Of a stretch of DNA of 64,000 nt, positions 41,108 through 51,364 are shown piece by piece (position 1 is the first letter of the stretch; each line of letters opens with the position of its first letter). Where the stretch lies: positions 162,829 through 226,828 of the forward strand of contig JANQNY010000006.1 in NCBI GenBank assembly GCA_028279345.1. The letters are read 5' to 3'. A program made the translations under genes and the position numbers. Below the pieces are notes generated by a model. That model made no database searches. It saw nothing but the letters and a program-made list of their open reading frames with translations, and had not been told where the DNA came from. This DNA is from Geminicoccaceae bacterium. Its GTDB lineage: Bacteria > Pseudomonadota > Alphaproteobacteria > Geminicoccales > Geminicoccaceae.

Positions 41108-42127
41108 GTGACCGCTGAGCCCGCGACGCGCCTAGACGTCAGCGATTCCCGCGCCCGCCTCGACACACTGCAGGCGCTGGTGCGCGACGAGCTGTTGCGT
41201 GTCAACGGCGTCATCGTCGAGCAGATGGAGAGCCCGGTCGAGCTGATTCCGCAGCTCGCGAGCCACCTGGTCGCCGCCGGCGGCAAGCGTATCCGGCCGA
41301 TACTCACCCTGATCTCCGCCCGGATGTGCGGCTATCGCGGCGACCGGCACGTCAATCTGGCGGCCTGCGTCGAGTTCATCCACACCGCGACACTGCTGCA
41401 CGACGACGTGGTCGATGCGAGTGACCTGCGCCGAGGCCGGCAGACGGCCAATGCGCTCTGGGGCAACAAGGCGCCGGTCCTGGTGGGCGACTTCCTCTTC
41501 AGCCGCGCGTTCCAGCTCATGGTGCGCGATGGCAGCCTAGACGTCTTGCGCATCCTTTCGAGCGCTGCGGCGGTCATCGCCGAAGGTGAGGTCCTGCAAC
41601 TCCTCACCGCCAACGACAGCGCGACGTCGGAAGCCGACTATTTTCGTATGATCGAAGGCAAGACCGCGAAGCTCTTCGAAGCCGCCGCCGAGGTCGGGGC
41701 GGTGGTCGCCGGCCGGACGCCCGCCGATGTCCAGGCGCTTGCCGACTATGGCCGCTCGATCGGCGTCGCCTTCCAGCTGATCGACGACGCGCTGGACTAC
41801 AGCGCCGAAGAGGAGGCCCTCGGCAAGACGGTCGGCGACGACTTCGCCGACGGCAAGGTGACGCTACCCGTCGTCCTGGCGATGGCGGAGGCCGGTTGCG
41901 AGGAGCGCGCCTTCTGGCACCGGGTCATCGAGGACGGTGTCCAGGGCGAGGACGATCTGGCCACGGCGATCGGCTATCTCACGCGGCATGGCGCGATCCG
42001 CGCCACGATCCGCCGCGCGGAGGCCTATGGCGAACGCGCGCGCCGTTCGCTCGACCGCTTCGGGCCGTCGCCGGAGCGCGCGGCGATGCTGGACCTGGTT
42101 GATTTCTGCATCGAACGCGCCTACTGA
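41108..42127 (+). CDS. ispB: Long-chain polyprenyl diphosphate synthase (IspB-type)
   Basis: The 339-residue trans-prenyltransferase makes the ubiquinone side chain (octa- to decaprenyl). The two Asp-rich motifs are 'LLHDDVVDASDLRRG' (FARM) and 'QLIDDALDYSAEE' (SARM), with 'GGKRIRPILTLIS' before the first. Chain length depends on residues upstream of FARM and cannot be read confidently; Q-10 is typical of the class. GTG at 41108. It ends 45 bp before tRNA-Pro. With ispG and ubiG it covers three steps of quinone synthesis in the window. Confidence 0.93.
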   Translation: MTAEPATRLDVSDSRARLDTLQALVRDELLRVNGVIVEQMESPVELIPQLASHLVAAGGKRIRPILTLISARMCGYRGDRHVNLAACVEFIHTATLLHDDVVDASDLRRGRQTANALWGNKAPVLVGDFLFSRAFQLMVRDGSLDVLRILSSAAAVIAEGEVLQLLTANDSATSEADYFRMIEGKTAKLFEAAAEVGAVVAGRTPADVQALADYGRSIGVAFQLIDDALDYSAEEEALGKTVGDDFADGKVTLPVVLAMAEAGCEERAFWHRVIEDGVQGEDDLATAIGYLTRHGAIRATIRRAEAYGERARRSLDRFGPSPERAAMLDLVDFCIERAY

Positions 42128-42172
42128 TCCGGCCCGCGCGACGGGGTCCCGGCCCGTCGTTCTCACGCGCGT

Positions 42173-42249
42173 CGGAGTGTAGCTCAGCCTGGTAGAGCAC
42201 CGTCTTCGGGAGGCGGGGGTCGCGTGTTCGAATCACGCCACTCCGACCA
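42173..42249 (+). tRNA. tRNA-Pro (anticodon CGG)
   Basis: A 77-nt cloverleaf with encoded CCA. The acceptor stem CGGAGTG (42173-42179) pairs with CACTCCG, leaving discriminator A. The D arm is GCTC...GAGC, and the anticodon stem CCGTC/GGCGG contains one T-G pair. The loop TTCGGGA puts CGG at positions 34-36 followed by G37. The T arm is GCGTG-TTCGAAT-CACGC. The unusual C1-G72 pair is characteristic of bacterial tRNA-Pro. It reads CCG codons, which are abundant in this high-GC genome. Confidence 0.95.
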
Positions 42250-42310
42250 ACGTTTCCGGCAACGTCTCTGCTTCCCCGGAACCGAGAACGGTCGATAGCC
42301 GTCTCAGGGC

Positions 42311-42793
42311 TCAGCCTTCAACACCGAGCTGGCGTAGCGCGCCGAGGCTCTGGGCGGCGGAGGTGTGGTGAACGAAGTGGCCGCCCGCTTGCTCCCATCG
42401 ATCACGATAGTGCGGGCAATCATCCACGAGGATGTCGCACGGCTTGCAGTAGGCGCGCTTGTCCCGAGCCGTGCAGATCACCATCGGGATGCCGGGAAAG
42501 TGCTCGGCGCTCCACGCGAGTTTTTGCGGCTCGGCCCACCCGCCCGGGGGGGAACCGGTCAGGATAAGCGGGCGCAGATGTTCCACCCCCTCGAACAGTT
42601 GCCGCGCGTCTGCCGTCAGCGGTAACTGGCGAAAGAAATCTGGCGCTTCACTGCGAATGTCGCGCCAGAAGACCTCGGAGCCGTGTTCGTCCTCGTAAAC
42701 ACCCGGCGGATACCCAAAGACTCTCTCGAAAGCCGTATGAAAATCGGCTAGCACACCATCACAATCTAAGTACACTCGCCGCATCGATGACAT
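42311..42793 (-). CDS. HAD-fold 5'-nucleotidase-like protein (NT5C-type)
   Basis: The 160-residue compact HAD phosphatase has 'RVYLDCDGVLADFHTAFERV' with the nucleophile Asp in D-C-D-G-V, 'PLILTGSPPGGWAEPQKLAW' as motif II, and 'CKPCDILVDDCPHYRDRWEQ' as motifs III/IV. The pattern matches the 5'(3')-deoxyribonucleotidase family, common in phages and scattered in bacteria, which dephosphorylates (d)NMPs. ATG at 42793 has GAGG 5 nt upstream; ATG at 42784 is an alternative. Its 5' part is AT-richer than its neighbours. Confidence 0.8.
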   Translation of the reverse strand: MSSMRRVYLDCDGVLADFHTAFERVFGYPPGVYEDEHGSEVFWRDIRSEAPDFFRQLPLTADARQLFEGVEHLRPLILTGSPPGGWAEPQKLAWSAEHFPGIPMVICTARDKRAYCKPCDILVDDCPHYRDRWEQAGGHFVHHTSAAQSLGALRQLGVEG

Positions 42794-42848
42794 GTCCCTC
42801 GTCCACGCTGATGGCAATCGTCGAGCCGATCCGGGATCGGAATTGCAA

Positions 42849-42986
42849 CTAACTGCCGCGTGCGATCTCTACAGCCTTGAGCCACACCATGCGAGCCGCA
42901 ACCGATCCGTGCGACCGGTGCCGGCGTATTACGAGCGTGGGCAGCGGCGCCACGAGACTGGTGCGTGCCACGCTGTCCCGAGCCAT
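42849..42986 (-). CDS. Possible 45-residue basic microprotein
   Basis: On the minus strand, ATG at 42986 has GAGGAG 7 nt upstream and opens a 45-codon frame ending in TAG at 42849-42851. The product starts MARDSVARTSLVAPLP and is Arg/His-rich with a short hydrophobic end ('RMVWLKAVEIARG'). It fills part of the 348-bp gap 42794-43141 between the nucleotidase and the metallopeptidase, where I see nothing else convincing. A second Shine-Dalgarno-like AAAGGAGG lies near 43105 without a normal start. The coding call is tentative. Confidence 0.3.
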   Translation of the reverse strand: MARDSVARTSLVAPLPTLVIRRHRSHGSVAARMVWLKAVEIARGS

Positions 42987-43141
42987 CACGATTCTCCTCA
43001 CGATCGCTGGTGGTCAGGCCCGGGGTCGGTGCGGCCAACACCGCCTCGGGCCGCTTGCGCCGTACACCCGGCGAGCTTCTTTGGACGGTCTCCGATGCGG
43101 TCCTCCTTTGAATGTGCCGGCCTCGTTACCCACCACTCGGG

Positions 43142-43729
43142 TCACCATAGCCACAATTGCCGCGACCGCTCGAGACCAAGGACCGTTGCGGCCGGTACCA
43201 ACCGGCGGCCGCGCTCCGCGGGGCGGACGTCGACGTTGAGGCCAACGTCGGCGCACCAGTGGACAGCGAGCGCGTTGGTGACGGCCTCGGTGTTCTTCAC
43301 GGCGATCCACTTCTGCCGGAGCGCGATATGGGCGAGTTCGTGGGCGACGACGAAGCCCGCTGCGTCCTCCATCCGGCGAAACCCGTAGAGCACCGGACCG
43401 CTGCGCCAGCCCTGCTTGGTCCGCGGTGCGCGGAGTGCACCCCAATGCGGCAAGCCCAGGGGGTAGGCGCGCCGGTCGGCGCGAACGGCGGCGGTGATGA
43501 TGTAACCCTGCTGGCGCAACTCAGCGCCGGGCTTGTTGCCTTTGGCTGGCCGTGGGTAGCGGCAGCGGCCGTGGAGGGTGCCCACCCGTTTGGGGCCCAA
43601 GGTGACGCGCGCGATGATCGAGGGGTCCGCACCCGGAAGCCCCAGGAGCCGGCCGATCATGGCGTCGAGAACGGCCGGCAAGCCGACACGGTCCAGGACG
43701 CGGATGCCGCCGATCTCGCGAACCGCCAA
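43142..43729 (-). CDS. Putative zinc metallopeptidase with HELAH motif
   Basis: The 195-residue protein of no recognised family carries 'GFVVAHELAHIALRQKWIA' with a zinc-binding H-E-x-x-H (residues 130-134) and, 14 residues later, 'NTEAVTNALAVHW', where E148 could be the third ligand as in gluzincins. The layout is like SprT, ImmA or IrrE-type proteases but the rest does not match any I know. The N-terminal half is basic and glycine-rich. The start is TTG at 43729, 3 bp after the ABC exporter stop, suggesting co-transcription. No signal peptide is seen, so the protein should be cytoplasmic. Confidence 0.6.
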   Translation of the reverse strand: MAVREIGGIRVLDRVGLPAVLDAMIGRLLGLPGADPSIIARVTLGPKRVGTLHGRCRYPRPAKGNKPGAELRQQGYIITAAVRADRRAYPLGLPHWGALRAPRTKQGWRSGPVLYGFRRMEDAAGFVVAHELAHIALRQKWIAVKNTEAVTNALAVHWCADVGLNVDVRPAERGRRLVPAATVLGLERSRQLWLW

Positions 43730-43732
43730 CGC

Positions 43733-45577
<1,845 letters not shown>

Positions 45578-45637
45578 GAGGGATGCTCCGACTAGACGCC
45601 CTAGTAGGTAGTGCCGCCGCGTGACGCGCCCAAGGCG

Positions 45638-46759
45638 TCAGGCGTCAGCGAGCAGCGTCTGGGTGAGGTCCGTGAGGAAGCCCGAGCGCTCGACAAGGGA
45701 ACTCACGCGCAGATGCTCCCAGCCGGTGTGCGCGCCGGCCCCGTCGACGCCTAGACCGTCGAGGGTGGGCGTCCGCTCGAAGGTGAAGTTGCCGTCGCTG
45801 CCGCCCCCGGTATGAACGCCTTCGAGCCGGAAGCCGTGCCCTTGGGCGATGGGCTGGGCCAGCTCAAAGAGCGCCTCGGTGCCGGTGTTGACGGCGAAGG
45901 GCGGCCGGTTGAGCCCGCCGTCGAAGGCGATCTCTACGTCCGGATCGTAGCTGCGGCTGGCCTCGAACCGGCGGAGCGCCGCGTCGCCGATCGCCGGGTC
46001 TGGCACGCGGATGTCGACATAGGCCGCCGCGTGCTCGGGCACGACGTTGAACGCCGTGCCGCCCTCGACGATGCCGACATTGACCGAGAGGTTCTGCGCA
46101 TAGTCGGTCATCGCCTCCCAGTCGAGGATTTGCCGGGCCATCTCCTTGATCGCACTGCGCCCCGCCTCGTGGCGCGAGCCAGAATGCGAGGGTCGACCGC
46201 GAAAGCGCACGATGTAGCGGGCCACGCCACGCCGGGCGGTGACGATCTTGCCGCCGTCGCGGGCGGGCTCGACGACGAGCACCGCGTGCGCCGCTGCACC
46301 GAGCTCGCTGATGAGCCTTCGCGAGGTCGGCGAGCCCAGCTCCTCGTCAGAAGTATAGAGCACCTGCAGCCGGCGCAGGCCCGTAGGCTCGTCGCGGGCG
46401 ATGTCGGCGAGTGCCCGGAGCGCGATGTAAGCACCGCCCTTCATGTCGTAGATGCCCGGTCCGTAGGCGTAGTCACCTTCAACACGAAACGGATTTTTCT
46501 CAATTTCTCCAATTGGATGGACGGTATCTATGTGACAAAGGATTAAGACTGGTGCACGCTCGTCGCCCCAAGCGCTCTCGCACAGCAGGTGGTCGCCATA
46601 GCCGTCGCGGCCGGCGATGCGATGCGCCTTGGCGCCGACGGCCATGGCCTGCGCCTCGACATGCCGCGACAGCGCCGTCACCCGCTCGGCGTCCTGGGTT
46701 GGGGTCTCGTGCTCGACCCAGACCCGGAGGTCGTCGAGCATGCGGGCGGTATCGAGCAC
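45638..46759 (-). CDS. M20 family metallopeptidase (ArgE/DapE/CPG2-like)
   Basis: The 373-residue di-zinc peptidase has ligand His in 'LILCHIDTVHPIG', the bridging Asp in 'GPGIYDMKGGAYI', the catalytic and ligand Glu pair in 'LYTSDEELGSPTSR', and a dimerisation domain with 'GRPSHSGSRHEAGRSA'. The order and spacing match carboxypeptidase G2 / succinyl-diaminopimelate type enzymes, and the early 'EHETPTQDAERV' fits the glutamate-carboxypeptidase branch. The substrate is unknown. A short AT-rich patch (46488-46550) occurs within the gene. It is divergent from the cupin gene by 127 bp. Confidence 0.88.
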   Translation of the reverse strand: MLDTARMLDDLRVWVEHETPTQDAERVTALSRHVEAQAMAVGAKAHRIAGRDGYGDHLLCESAWGDERAPVLILCHIDTVHPIGEIEKNPFRVEGDYAYGPGIYDMKGGAYIALRALADIARDEPTGLRRLQVLYTSDEELGSPTSRRLISELGAAAHAVLVVEPARDGGKIVTARRGVARYIVRFRGRPSHSGSRHEAGRSAIKEMARQILDWEAMTDYAQNLSVNVGIVEGGTAFNVVPEHAAAYVDIRVPDPAIGDAALRRFEASRSYDPDVEIAFDGGLNRPPFAVNTGTEALFELAQPIAQGHGFRLEGVHTGGGSDGNFTFERTPTLDGLGVDGAGAHTGWEHLRVSSLVERSGFLTDLTQTLLADA

Positions 46760-46886
46760 CGGCGCGGTCCTTCGTTGCGATGGGCGTGCTTCAGGGGATA
46801 GCTCATCTCGCCCCCTGCTGGCGAGCGCGCCGTCAGGCGTCGCCGCCGGGAGGAGGCGTCGATGCCCCCACGCGAAGGATCAGCAC

Positions 46887-47420
46887 ATGACCACGACGAC
46901 TGCGCCGATCGTCAATATCGAGGCGGTCCTAGGCGACCCGGCCTTCACCAAGACCAACGGTCCGCGGGGCCATTTCGAGGCCCAGCTGGGCTATATCGGC
47001 AAGGCGCTGGGCACCAAGAACATCGGCATCACGGCCACCGTCGTGCCGGCCGGTAAACGCGCTTGGCCACGGCACTACCACTACGCCAACGATGAGCTCT
47101 TCATCGTGCTCGCGGGCACCGGCACGCTCCACTATGGCGACGACCAGTACCCGCTCCGGGCCGGCGACGTGGTCAACATCGAGGCCGGCACCTGCATCCC
47201 CTTCCAGATCGAGAACACGTCCACCGGCGAGTTGCGCTACCTGGCCCTGAGCACGCTCAAGCACCCGGACGTCTTCGTCTATCCCGACAGCGACAAGATC
47301 GGCTTCACCGCCGGCGGTCCGCCAATGCGCGAGGCCCAGAACCCCGATCGCGGCAAGCTAGGCCGCTACATCAGGGCGGACATGGAGGTGGACTACTGGG
47401 ATGGCGAAGTGGACGCCTGA
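46887..47420 (+). CDS. Cupin-domain protein
   Basis: The 177-residue single-domain cupin has first motif 'HYHYANDELFIVLAGTGTL' (G-x-HxH-x-E-like metal ligands) and second motif 'VNIEAGTCIPFQIENTS'. The metal-binding His/Glu set implies an iron or manganese site. The C-terminal tail ('PDSDKIGFTAGGPP', then 'LGRYIRADMEVDYW') is typical of a small uncharacterised cupin group. Start at ATG 46887 with AAGGA 7 nt upstream; the open frame further upstream has no such site. It ends 12 bp from the convergent DMT transporter. Confidence 0.85.
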   Translation: MTTTTAPIVNIEAVLGDPAFTKTNGPRGHFEAQLGYIGKALGTKNIGITATVVPAGKRAWPRHYHYANDELFIVLAGTGTLHYGDDQYPLRAGDVVNIEAGTCIPFQIENTSTGELRYLALSTLKHPDVFVYPDSDKIGFTAGGPPMREAQNPDRGKLGRYIRADMEVDYWDGEVDA

Positions 47421-47432
47421 GAACGACCGCCG

Positions 47433-48377
47433 CTAGCCGGCGAGCGCATGGCGCTTGCGCGCTGCCGCGAACAAGAGCCCGTAGATGCTCGCGACGACGA
47501 CCGCGAGCGTGACCACCTGCGCGCCGTCGACCTGCTCGCCCAGAACGAGTACCGCCAGCACCGTCGTCACCACCGGCCACGGCACCGTGATCGAGGCAGC
47601 CATAGAAACGTCGATATGGCGCACGGCGCGAAACCAGAAGAGCAGTTCGAGATAGTAGACGAGGCCCATCAAGGCCGCGAATTTCTGAAACGCTGGGCTC
47701 GCCAGATCCTGCAGCACGCGCTCCGGGCCAGATGCGATTAGCAGGATAATCACCAGCAAAAGCGACGAAACGAGCACGCGCAAGAAGACCACCTGTGCCG
47801 GCGAAATCGGCGTGCGATCCAGGACCTCCTTGATGACCACGTGGGCGACGCTCCAGAGGAACGGCACGCCGACGGCAACGGCGAACCAGATGGAGAAGCC
47901 TTCGATCCTCCAGGTGCCACCGGTCGCCTGATGGACGAGGGCCGCCAGGAGGCAGGCCGTGAATAACAGCTCGAGCGCGGTCTTCCTCCGGCCGAGAAAC
48001 AACGTCTCCCAGAGGATCGCGAAGAGAGGATAGGCCTGGATGGCGATCGCAGCGCTGACGGCGCCCGCGCGTTCGACGGCGACTACATAAAGGTAGGTCG
48101 ACACGCCGAACATCGCCCCCGTCAGCACCACGACGGTAAGGGCGCGGCGCTGCAACTTCGCTCCGACGGTCCGTGCCAGGATACCCCTGTTCGCCGACGA
48201 GGCCTCGCGGACCACCAGAGGAAGGGAAAACAAGAGCTGCCAAGCCGACAAGAAGAACGCAAAACTCAAAGCATCAAAAGTCGCTGGCCGGCTATTTGCG
48301 ATGATCGGCATGATACCGAGCAATCCCAAACAGACAAACGCTAGAATAATGCCAGTTTTAGGCTGAGCACTCTGCAT
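47433..48377 (-). CDS. DMT-superfamily transporter (EamA-type)
   Basis: The 314-residue protein has about ten membrane helices in two EamA repeats, for example 'GIILAFVCLGLLGIMPIIAN' and later 'VTTVLAVLVLGEQVDGAQVV', where the conserved LGE segment ends the second repeat. Such carriers export metabolites or amino acids; the substrate is unknown. ATG at 48377. The 5' third is markedly AT-richer than the surroundings, hinting at acquired DNA. It lies 117 bp downstream of ugpC on the same strand and could be read through from the ugp operon. Confidence 0.85.
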   Translation of the reverse strand: MQSAQPKTGIILAFVCLGLLGIMPIIANSRPATFDALSFAFFLSAWQLLFSLPLVVREASSANRGILARTVGAKLQRRALTVVVLTGAMFGVSTYLYVVAVERAGAVSAAIAIQAYPLFAILWETLFLGRRKTALELLFTACLLAALVHQATGGTWRIEGFSIWFAVAVGVPFLWSVAHVVIKEVLDRTPISPAQVVFLRVLVSSLLLVIILLIASGPERVLQDLASPAFQKFAALMGLVYYLELLFWFRAVRHIDVSMAASITVPWPVVTTVLAVLVLGEQVDGAQVVTLAVVVASIYGLLFAAARKRHALAG

Positions 48378-48494
48378 GACTACACGCGAAAATCGGCGTC
48401 AAGCTTAAGAAGCGTGAGCCATCGCAGCGCGATGAGCAACAAAAATATTGTCTCGATGACAATTATGCGGTGGACCTGCGGTACGCCGCTCGGC

Positions 48495-49586
48495 TCACGC
48501 CGCCGCCCGGGTCGCTTCCTCATCGATCCGCAGCCCGGTGTCCGGGTCGAACAGGTGGAGCGCGTCCGGCGCCGGCACCACGTGGAGGGTGTCGTTTTCC
48601 ACGACGCTGTAGGCACCGGGGAGACGAACGAGCAGCGGCTCACCGCCGACCACGTCCCCAAACACGACTTGGTCGGCGCCGAGCCGTTCGACGAGACCGA
48701 CGCGGAGCGCGAACTCCCCTGTGCCGTTCGCAGGGCTCAAGTCCTCAGGGCGGATGCCGAGCGTCACGGGACGACCACCCTCGCGCGGTCGAGGCGTCGG
48801 CAATGCGATCGACAGGCCTTCGCGCTCGAAGCGGGCACCGGTCGCGTCCAGATGCCCTTGGATGAGGTTCATGGCCGGCGAGCCGATGAAGGTGGCGACG
48901 TAGGTCGTGCGCGGCCTCCGGTAGAGGTCCATGGGCGCACCGATCTGCTCCACCCTGCCCCTGTTCATCAAGAGAATGCGGTCGGCCAAGGTCATCGCCT
49001 CCACCTGATCGTGGGTGACGAACACGCCGGTGGTCGCGAGCCGCTTCTGGAGCTGGCGGATCTCGACGCGCATCTGGCCGCGCAGCGCTGCGTCGAGATT
49101 GGATAGTGGCTCGTCGAAGAGGAACACCGCCGGCTCGCGGACGATGCAGCGGCCCATCGCGACGCGCTGCCGCTGGCCGCCCGAGAGCTGGCGAGGCTTG
49201 CGATCGAGGAAGTCGGCAAGCCCGAGGATGCGGGCACTCTCCTTGACCCGCCGGTCGATCTCGTCCTTGGCCATGCCGCGATTGCGCAGGCCGTAGGCCA
49301 TGTTGTCGTAGACCTTCATGTGCGGGTAGAGCGCGTAGTTCTGAAAGACCATCGCGATGTCGCGATCCTTGGGCTCCAGATCGTTGACCACCCGCCCGCC
49401 GATGCGGATCTCGCCGGCGGTGACGGTCTCGAGGCCGGCGATGAGGCGCAGCAGCGTGGTCTTGCCACAGCCCGACGCGCCCAAGATCACGAGCATCTCG
49501 CCGTCGGCGATGTCGACGTCGACGCCCTTCAAGACCTCGACGGGGCCGAAACGTTTCTCGACGCCGCTGACGGTCACCTCGGCCAT
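48495..49586 (-). CDS. ugpC: ABC transporter ATPase, UgpC/MalK family
   Basis: The 363-residue CUT1-type ATPase has Walker A '[20 protein letters not shown]', signature '[20 protein letters not shown]', Walker B '[20 protein letters not shown]' and a C-terminal TOBE/OB regulatory domain ('[15 protein letters not shown]'). With ugpB, ugpA and ugpE it forms a complete importer for sn-glycerol-3-phosphate or glycerophosphodiesters; the exact ligand rests on the whole operon. ATG at 49586, 1 bp after the ugpE stop. Confidence 0.9.
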   Translation of the reverse strand: MAEVTVSGVEKRFGPVEVLKGVDVDIADGEMLVILGASGCGKTTLLRLIAGLETVTAGEIRIGGRVVNDLEPKDRDIAMVFQNYALYPHMKVYDNMAYGLRNRGMAKDEIDRRVKESARILGLADFLDRKPRQLSGGQRQRVAMGRCIVREPAVFLFDEPLSNLDAALRGQMRVEIRQLQKRLATTGVFVTHDQVEAMTLADRILLMNRGRVEQIGAPMDLYRRPRTTYVATFIGSPAMNLIQGHLDATGARFEREGLSIALPTPRPREGGRPVTLGIRPEDLSPANGTGEFALRVGLVERLGADQVVFGDVVGGEPLLVRLPGAYSVVENDTLHVVPAPDALHLFDPDTGLRIDEEATRAAA

Positions 49587-49587
49587 C

Positions 49588-50436
49588 TTACTTCTCCGTG
49601 TCGATCAGGCCCTTGATGAACCAGCGCTGCATGAGGATGACGACCACCACCGGCGGGAGCAGCGCCAGGGTCGCAACGGCCATGACCTCGGGCCAGACCG
49701 GTGTCGAATCGGCGACGTTCACCATCCGCTTGATGCCCATGACGATGGTCGTCATCTGATCGCCCGTGGTGATCAACAGCGGCCAGAGATACTGGTTCCA
49801 ACCGTAGATGAAGAGGATGACGAACAGCGCCGCGATGTTCACCTTGGAGAGCGGCAAGAGGATATCCCAGAAGAATTTCATCGGCCCGGCGCCATCGATA
49901 CGCGCAGCTTCGGTCAACTCGTCGGGGACGGTGAGAAAGAACTGGCGGAAGAGAAACGTCGCCGTCGCAGACGCAATGAGCGGCAGGACCAGGCCGGTGT
50001 AGGTGTTCAACAGCTGGAGGTTGGCCGCCACCTCGTAGGTGGGCAGGATCCGCACCTCGACGGGCAGCATCAGCGTGACGAAGATCGTCCAGAAGCAGAG
50101 CATCCGGAACGGAAAGCGGAAGTAGACGATGGCGAAGGCCGAGAGGAGCGAGATGACGATCTTGCCGACGGCAATTGCGATCGCCATCACGAAGGAATTG
50201 GCGAGCATCGTCCCGACCGGAGCGCCACCCACGCCTTGGACGCCCTCGAACAGCACCTGCTCGTAGTTCTCCAAGAAGCGCCCACCCGGCCAGAAGGGCA
50301 TCAAGCCCCGGAAGAAGCTCTCCGGCGCATGGGTCGAGGCGACGAAGGTGAGCCATAGCGGGAAGGTGACGACCGCGATGCCGATGAGCACGGTCGCATG
50401 TGCGAGCCAATCGAGCCAGCGCGTCCGCTCGATCAT
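49588..50436 (-). CDS. ugpE: ABC transporter permease, UgpE family
   Basis: The 282-residue six-helix permease has the late EAA loop '[20 protein letters not shown]' for ATPase contact and an N-terminal '[15 protein letters not shown]'. The periplasmic loop '[20 protein letters not shown]' is characteristic of UgpE. The stop is 1 bp from ugpC and the start at ATG 50436 overlaps the ugpA stop by 4 bp. Confidence 0.9.
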   Translation of the reverse strand: MIERTRWLDWLAHATVLIGIAVVTFPLWLTFVASTHAPESFFRGLMPFWPGGRFLENYEQVLFEGVQGVGGAPVGTMLANSFVMAIAIAVGKIVISLLSAFAIVYFRFPFRMLCFWTIFVTLMLPVEVRILPTYEVAANLQLLNTYTGLVLPLIASATATFLFRQFFLTVPDELTEAARIDGAGPMKFFWDILLPLSKVNIAALFVILFIYGWNQYLWPLLITTGDQMTTIVMGIKRMVNVADSTPVWPEVMAVATLALLPPVVVVILMQRWFIKGLIDTEK

Positions 50437-51317
50437 TGATACTGCACCCGGCTCTCGACATAGCGGAACTGGATCACCGTGAGCCCGATCACGATCAGCA
50501 TGAGGATCACGCTCTGGGCCGCCGATGATCCCAGATCGAGCGCGATGAAGCCGTCACGAAACACCTTGTAGACGAGGATCTCGGTGGCGCGCGCCGGGCC
50601 GCCCGACGTCACCGCGTCGATGATCGGGAAGGTGTCGAAGAATGAGTAGACCAGCGTCACCACCATCAAGAAGAAGCTGGTGGGCGCGATCAGCGGAAAG
50701 ATGATCGTGCGAAAGCGCTTCCAGGGGCCGGCACCGTCAATCGCCGCCGCCTCGATGAGGCTCTTGGGGATCGACTGCATCGCCGCGAGGAAGAAGAGGA
50801 ACGCGTAGGCGATCTGCTTCCAGACGCTCGCGACGATGACCATGATGAGTGCCTGCGTGCCGTTGAGGTTATGGTTCCAGCTCACGCCGACGCCCTGGAG
50901 GACATAGGCGATGATCCCGATGGTCGGGTTGAACATGAACAGCCAAAGCACGCCGGCCACGGCGGGCGCCACGGCATAGGGCCAGATCAATAGCGTCCGA
51001 TAGTAGGTGATGCCGCGGATGATGCGGTCGGCCATCGCCGCAAAAAGCAGGCCGAAAAACAGAATGGAGAAGGTAACCGCTGCACTGAACAGCAGCGTCG
51101 TCCAGACGCTGTCGAGATAGAGCGGGTCGTTGAACAGACGCTGGAAGTTGGTAAAGCCGACGAACTCACGCCGGAGCCCGAAGGCGTCCTCGCGCAAGAG
51201 CGAGGTGTAGAGCGCCTGCGAAGCCGGCCAGATGAAGAAGACGAGCGTGATGAGGATCTGCGGGGCGACCAGCAGATACGGCAAGAGCCGGTGCCGAAAG
51301 ACGACGCGTTTTTCCAT
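50433..51317 (-). CDS. ugpA: ABC transporter permease, UgpA family
   Basis: The 294-residue permease, with '[20 protein letters not shown]' at the N-terminus and the EAA loop '[20 protein letters not shown]', belongs to the MalF/UgpA branch. '[20 protein letters not shown]' is the first periplasmic loop. It pairs with UgpE. ATG at 51317 lies 47 bp after ugpB. Confidence 0.9.
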   Translation of the reverse strand: MEKRVVFRHRLLPYLLVAPQILITLVFFIWPASQALYTSLLREDAFGLRREFVGFTNFQRLFNDPLYLDSVWTTLLFSAAVTFSILFFGLLFAAMADRIIRGITYYRTLLIWPYAVAPAVAGVLWLFMFNPTIGIIAYVLQGVGVSWNHNLNGTQALIMVIVASVWKQIAYAFLFFLAAMQSIPKSLIEAAAIDGAGPWKRFRTIIFPLIAPTSFFLMVVTLVYSFFDTFPIIDAVTSGGPARATEILVYKVFRDGFIALDLGSSAAQSVILMLIVIGLTVIQFRYVESRVQYQ

Positions 51318-51364
51318 GGCCGCAGCGACCGGCGCCCGGAAGCGCCGATCGCTTGCTCATCGGC

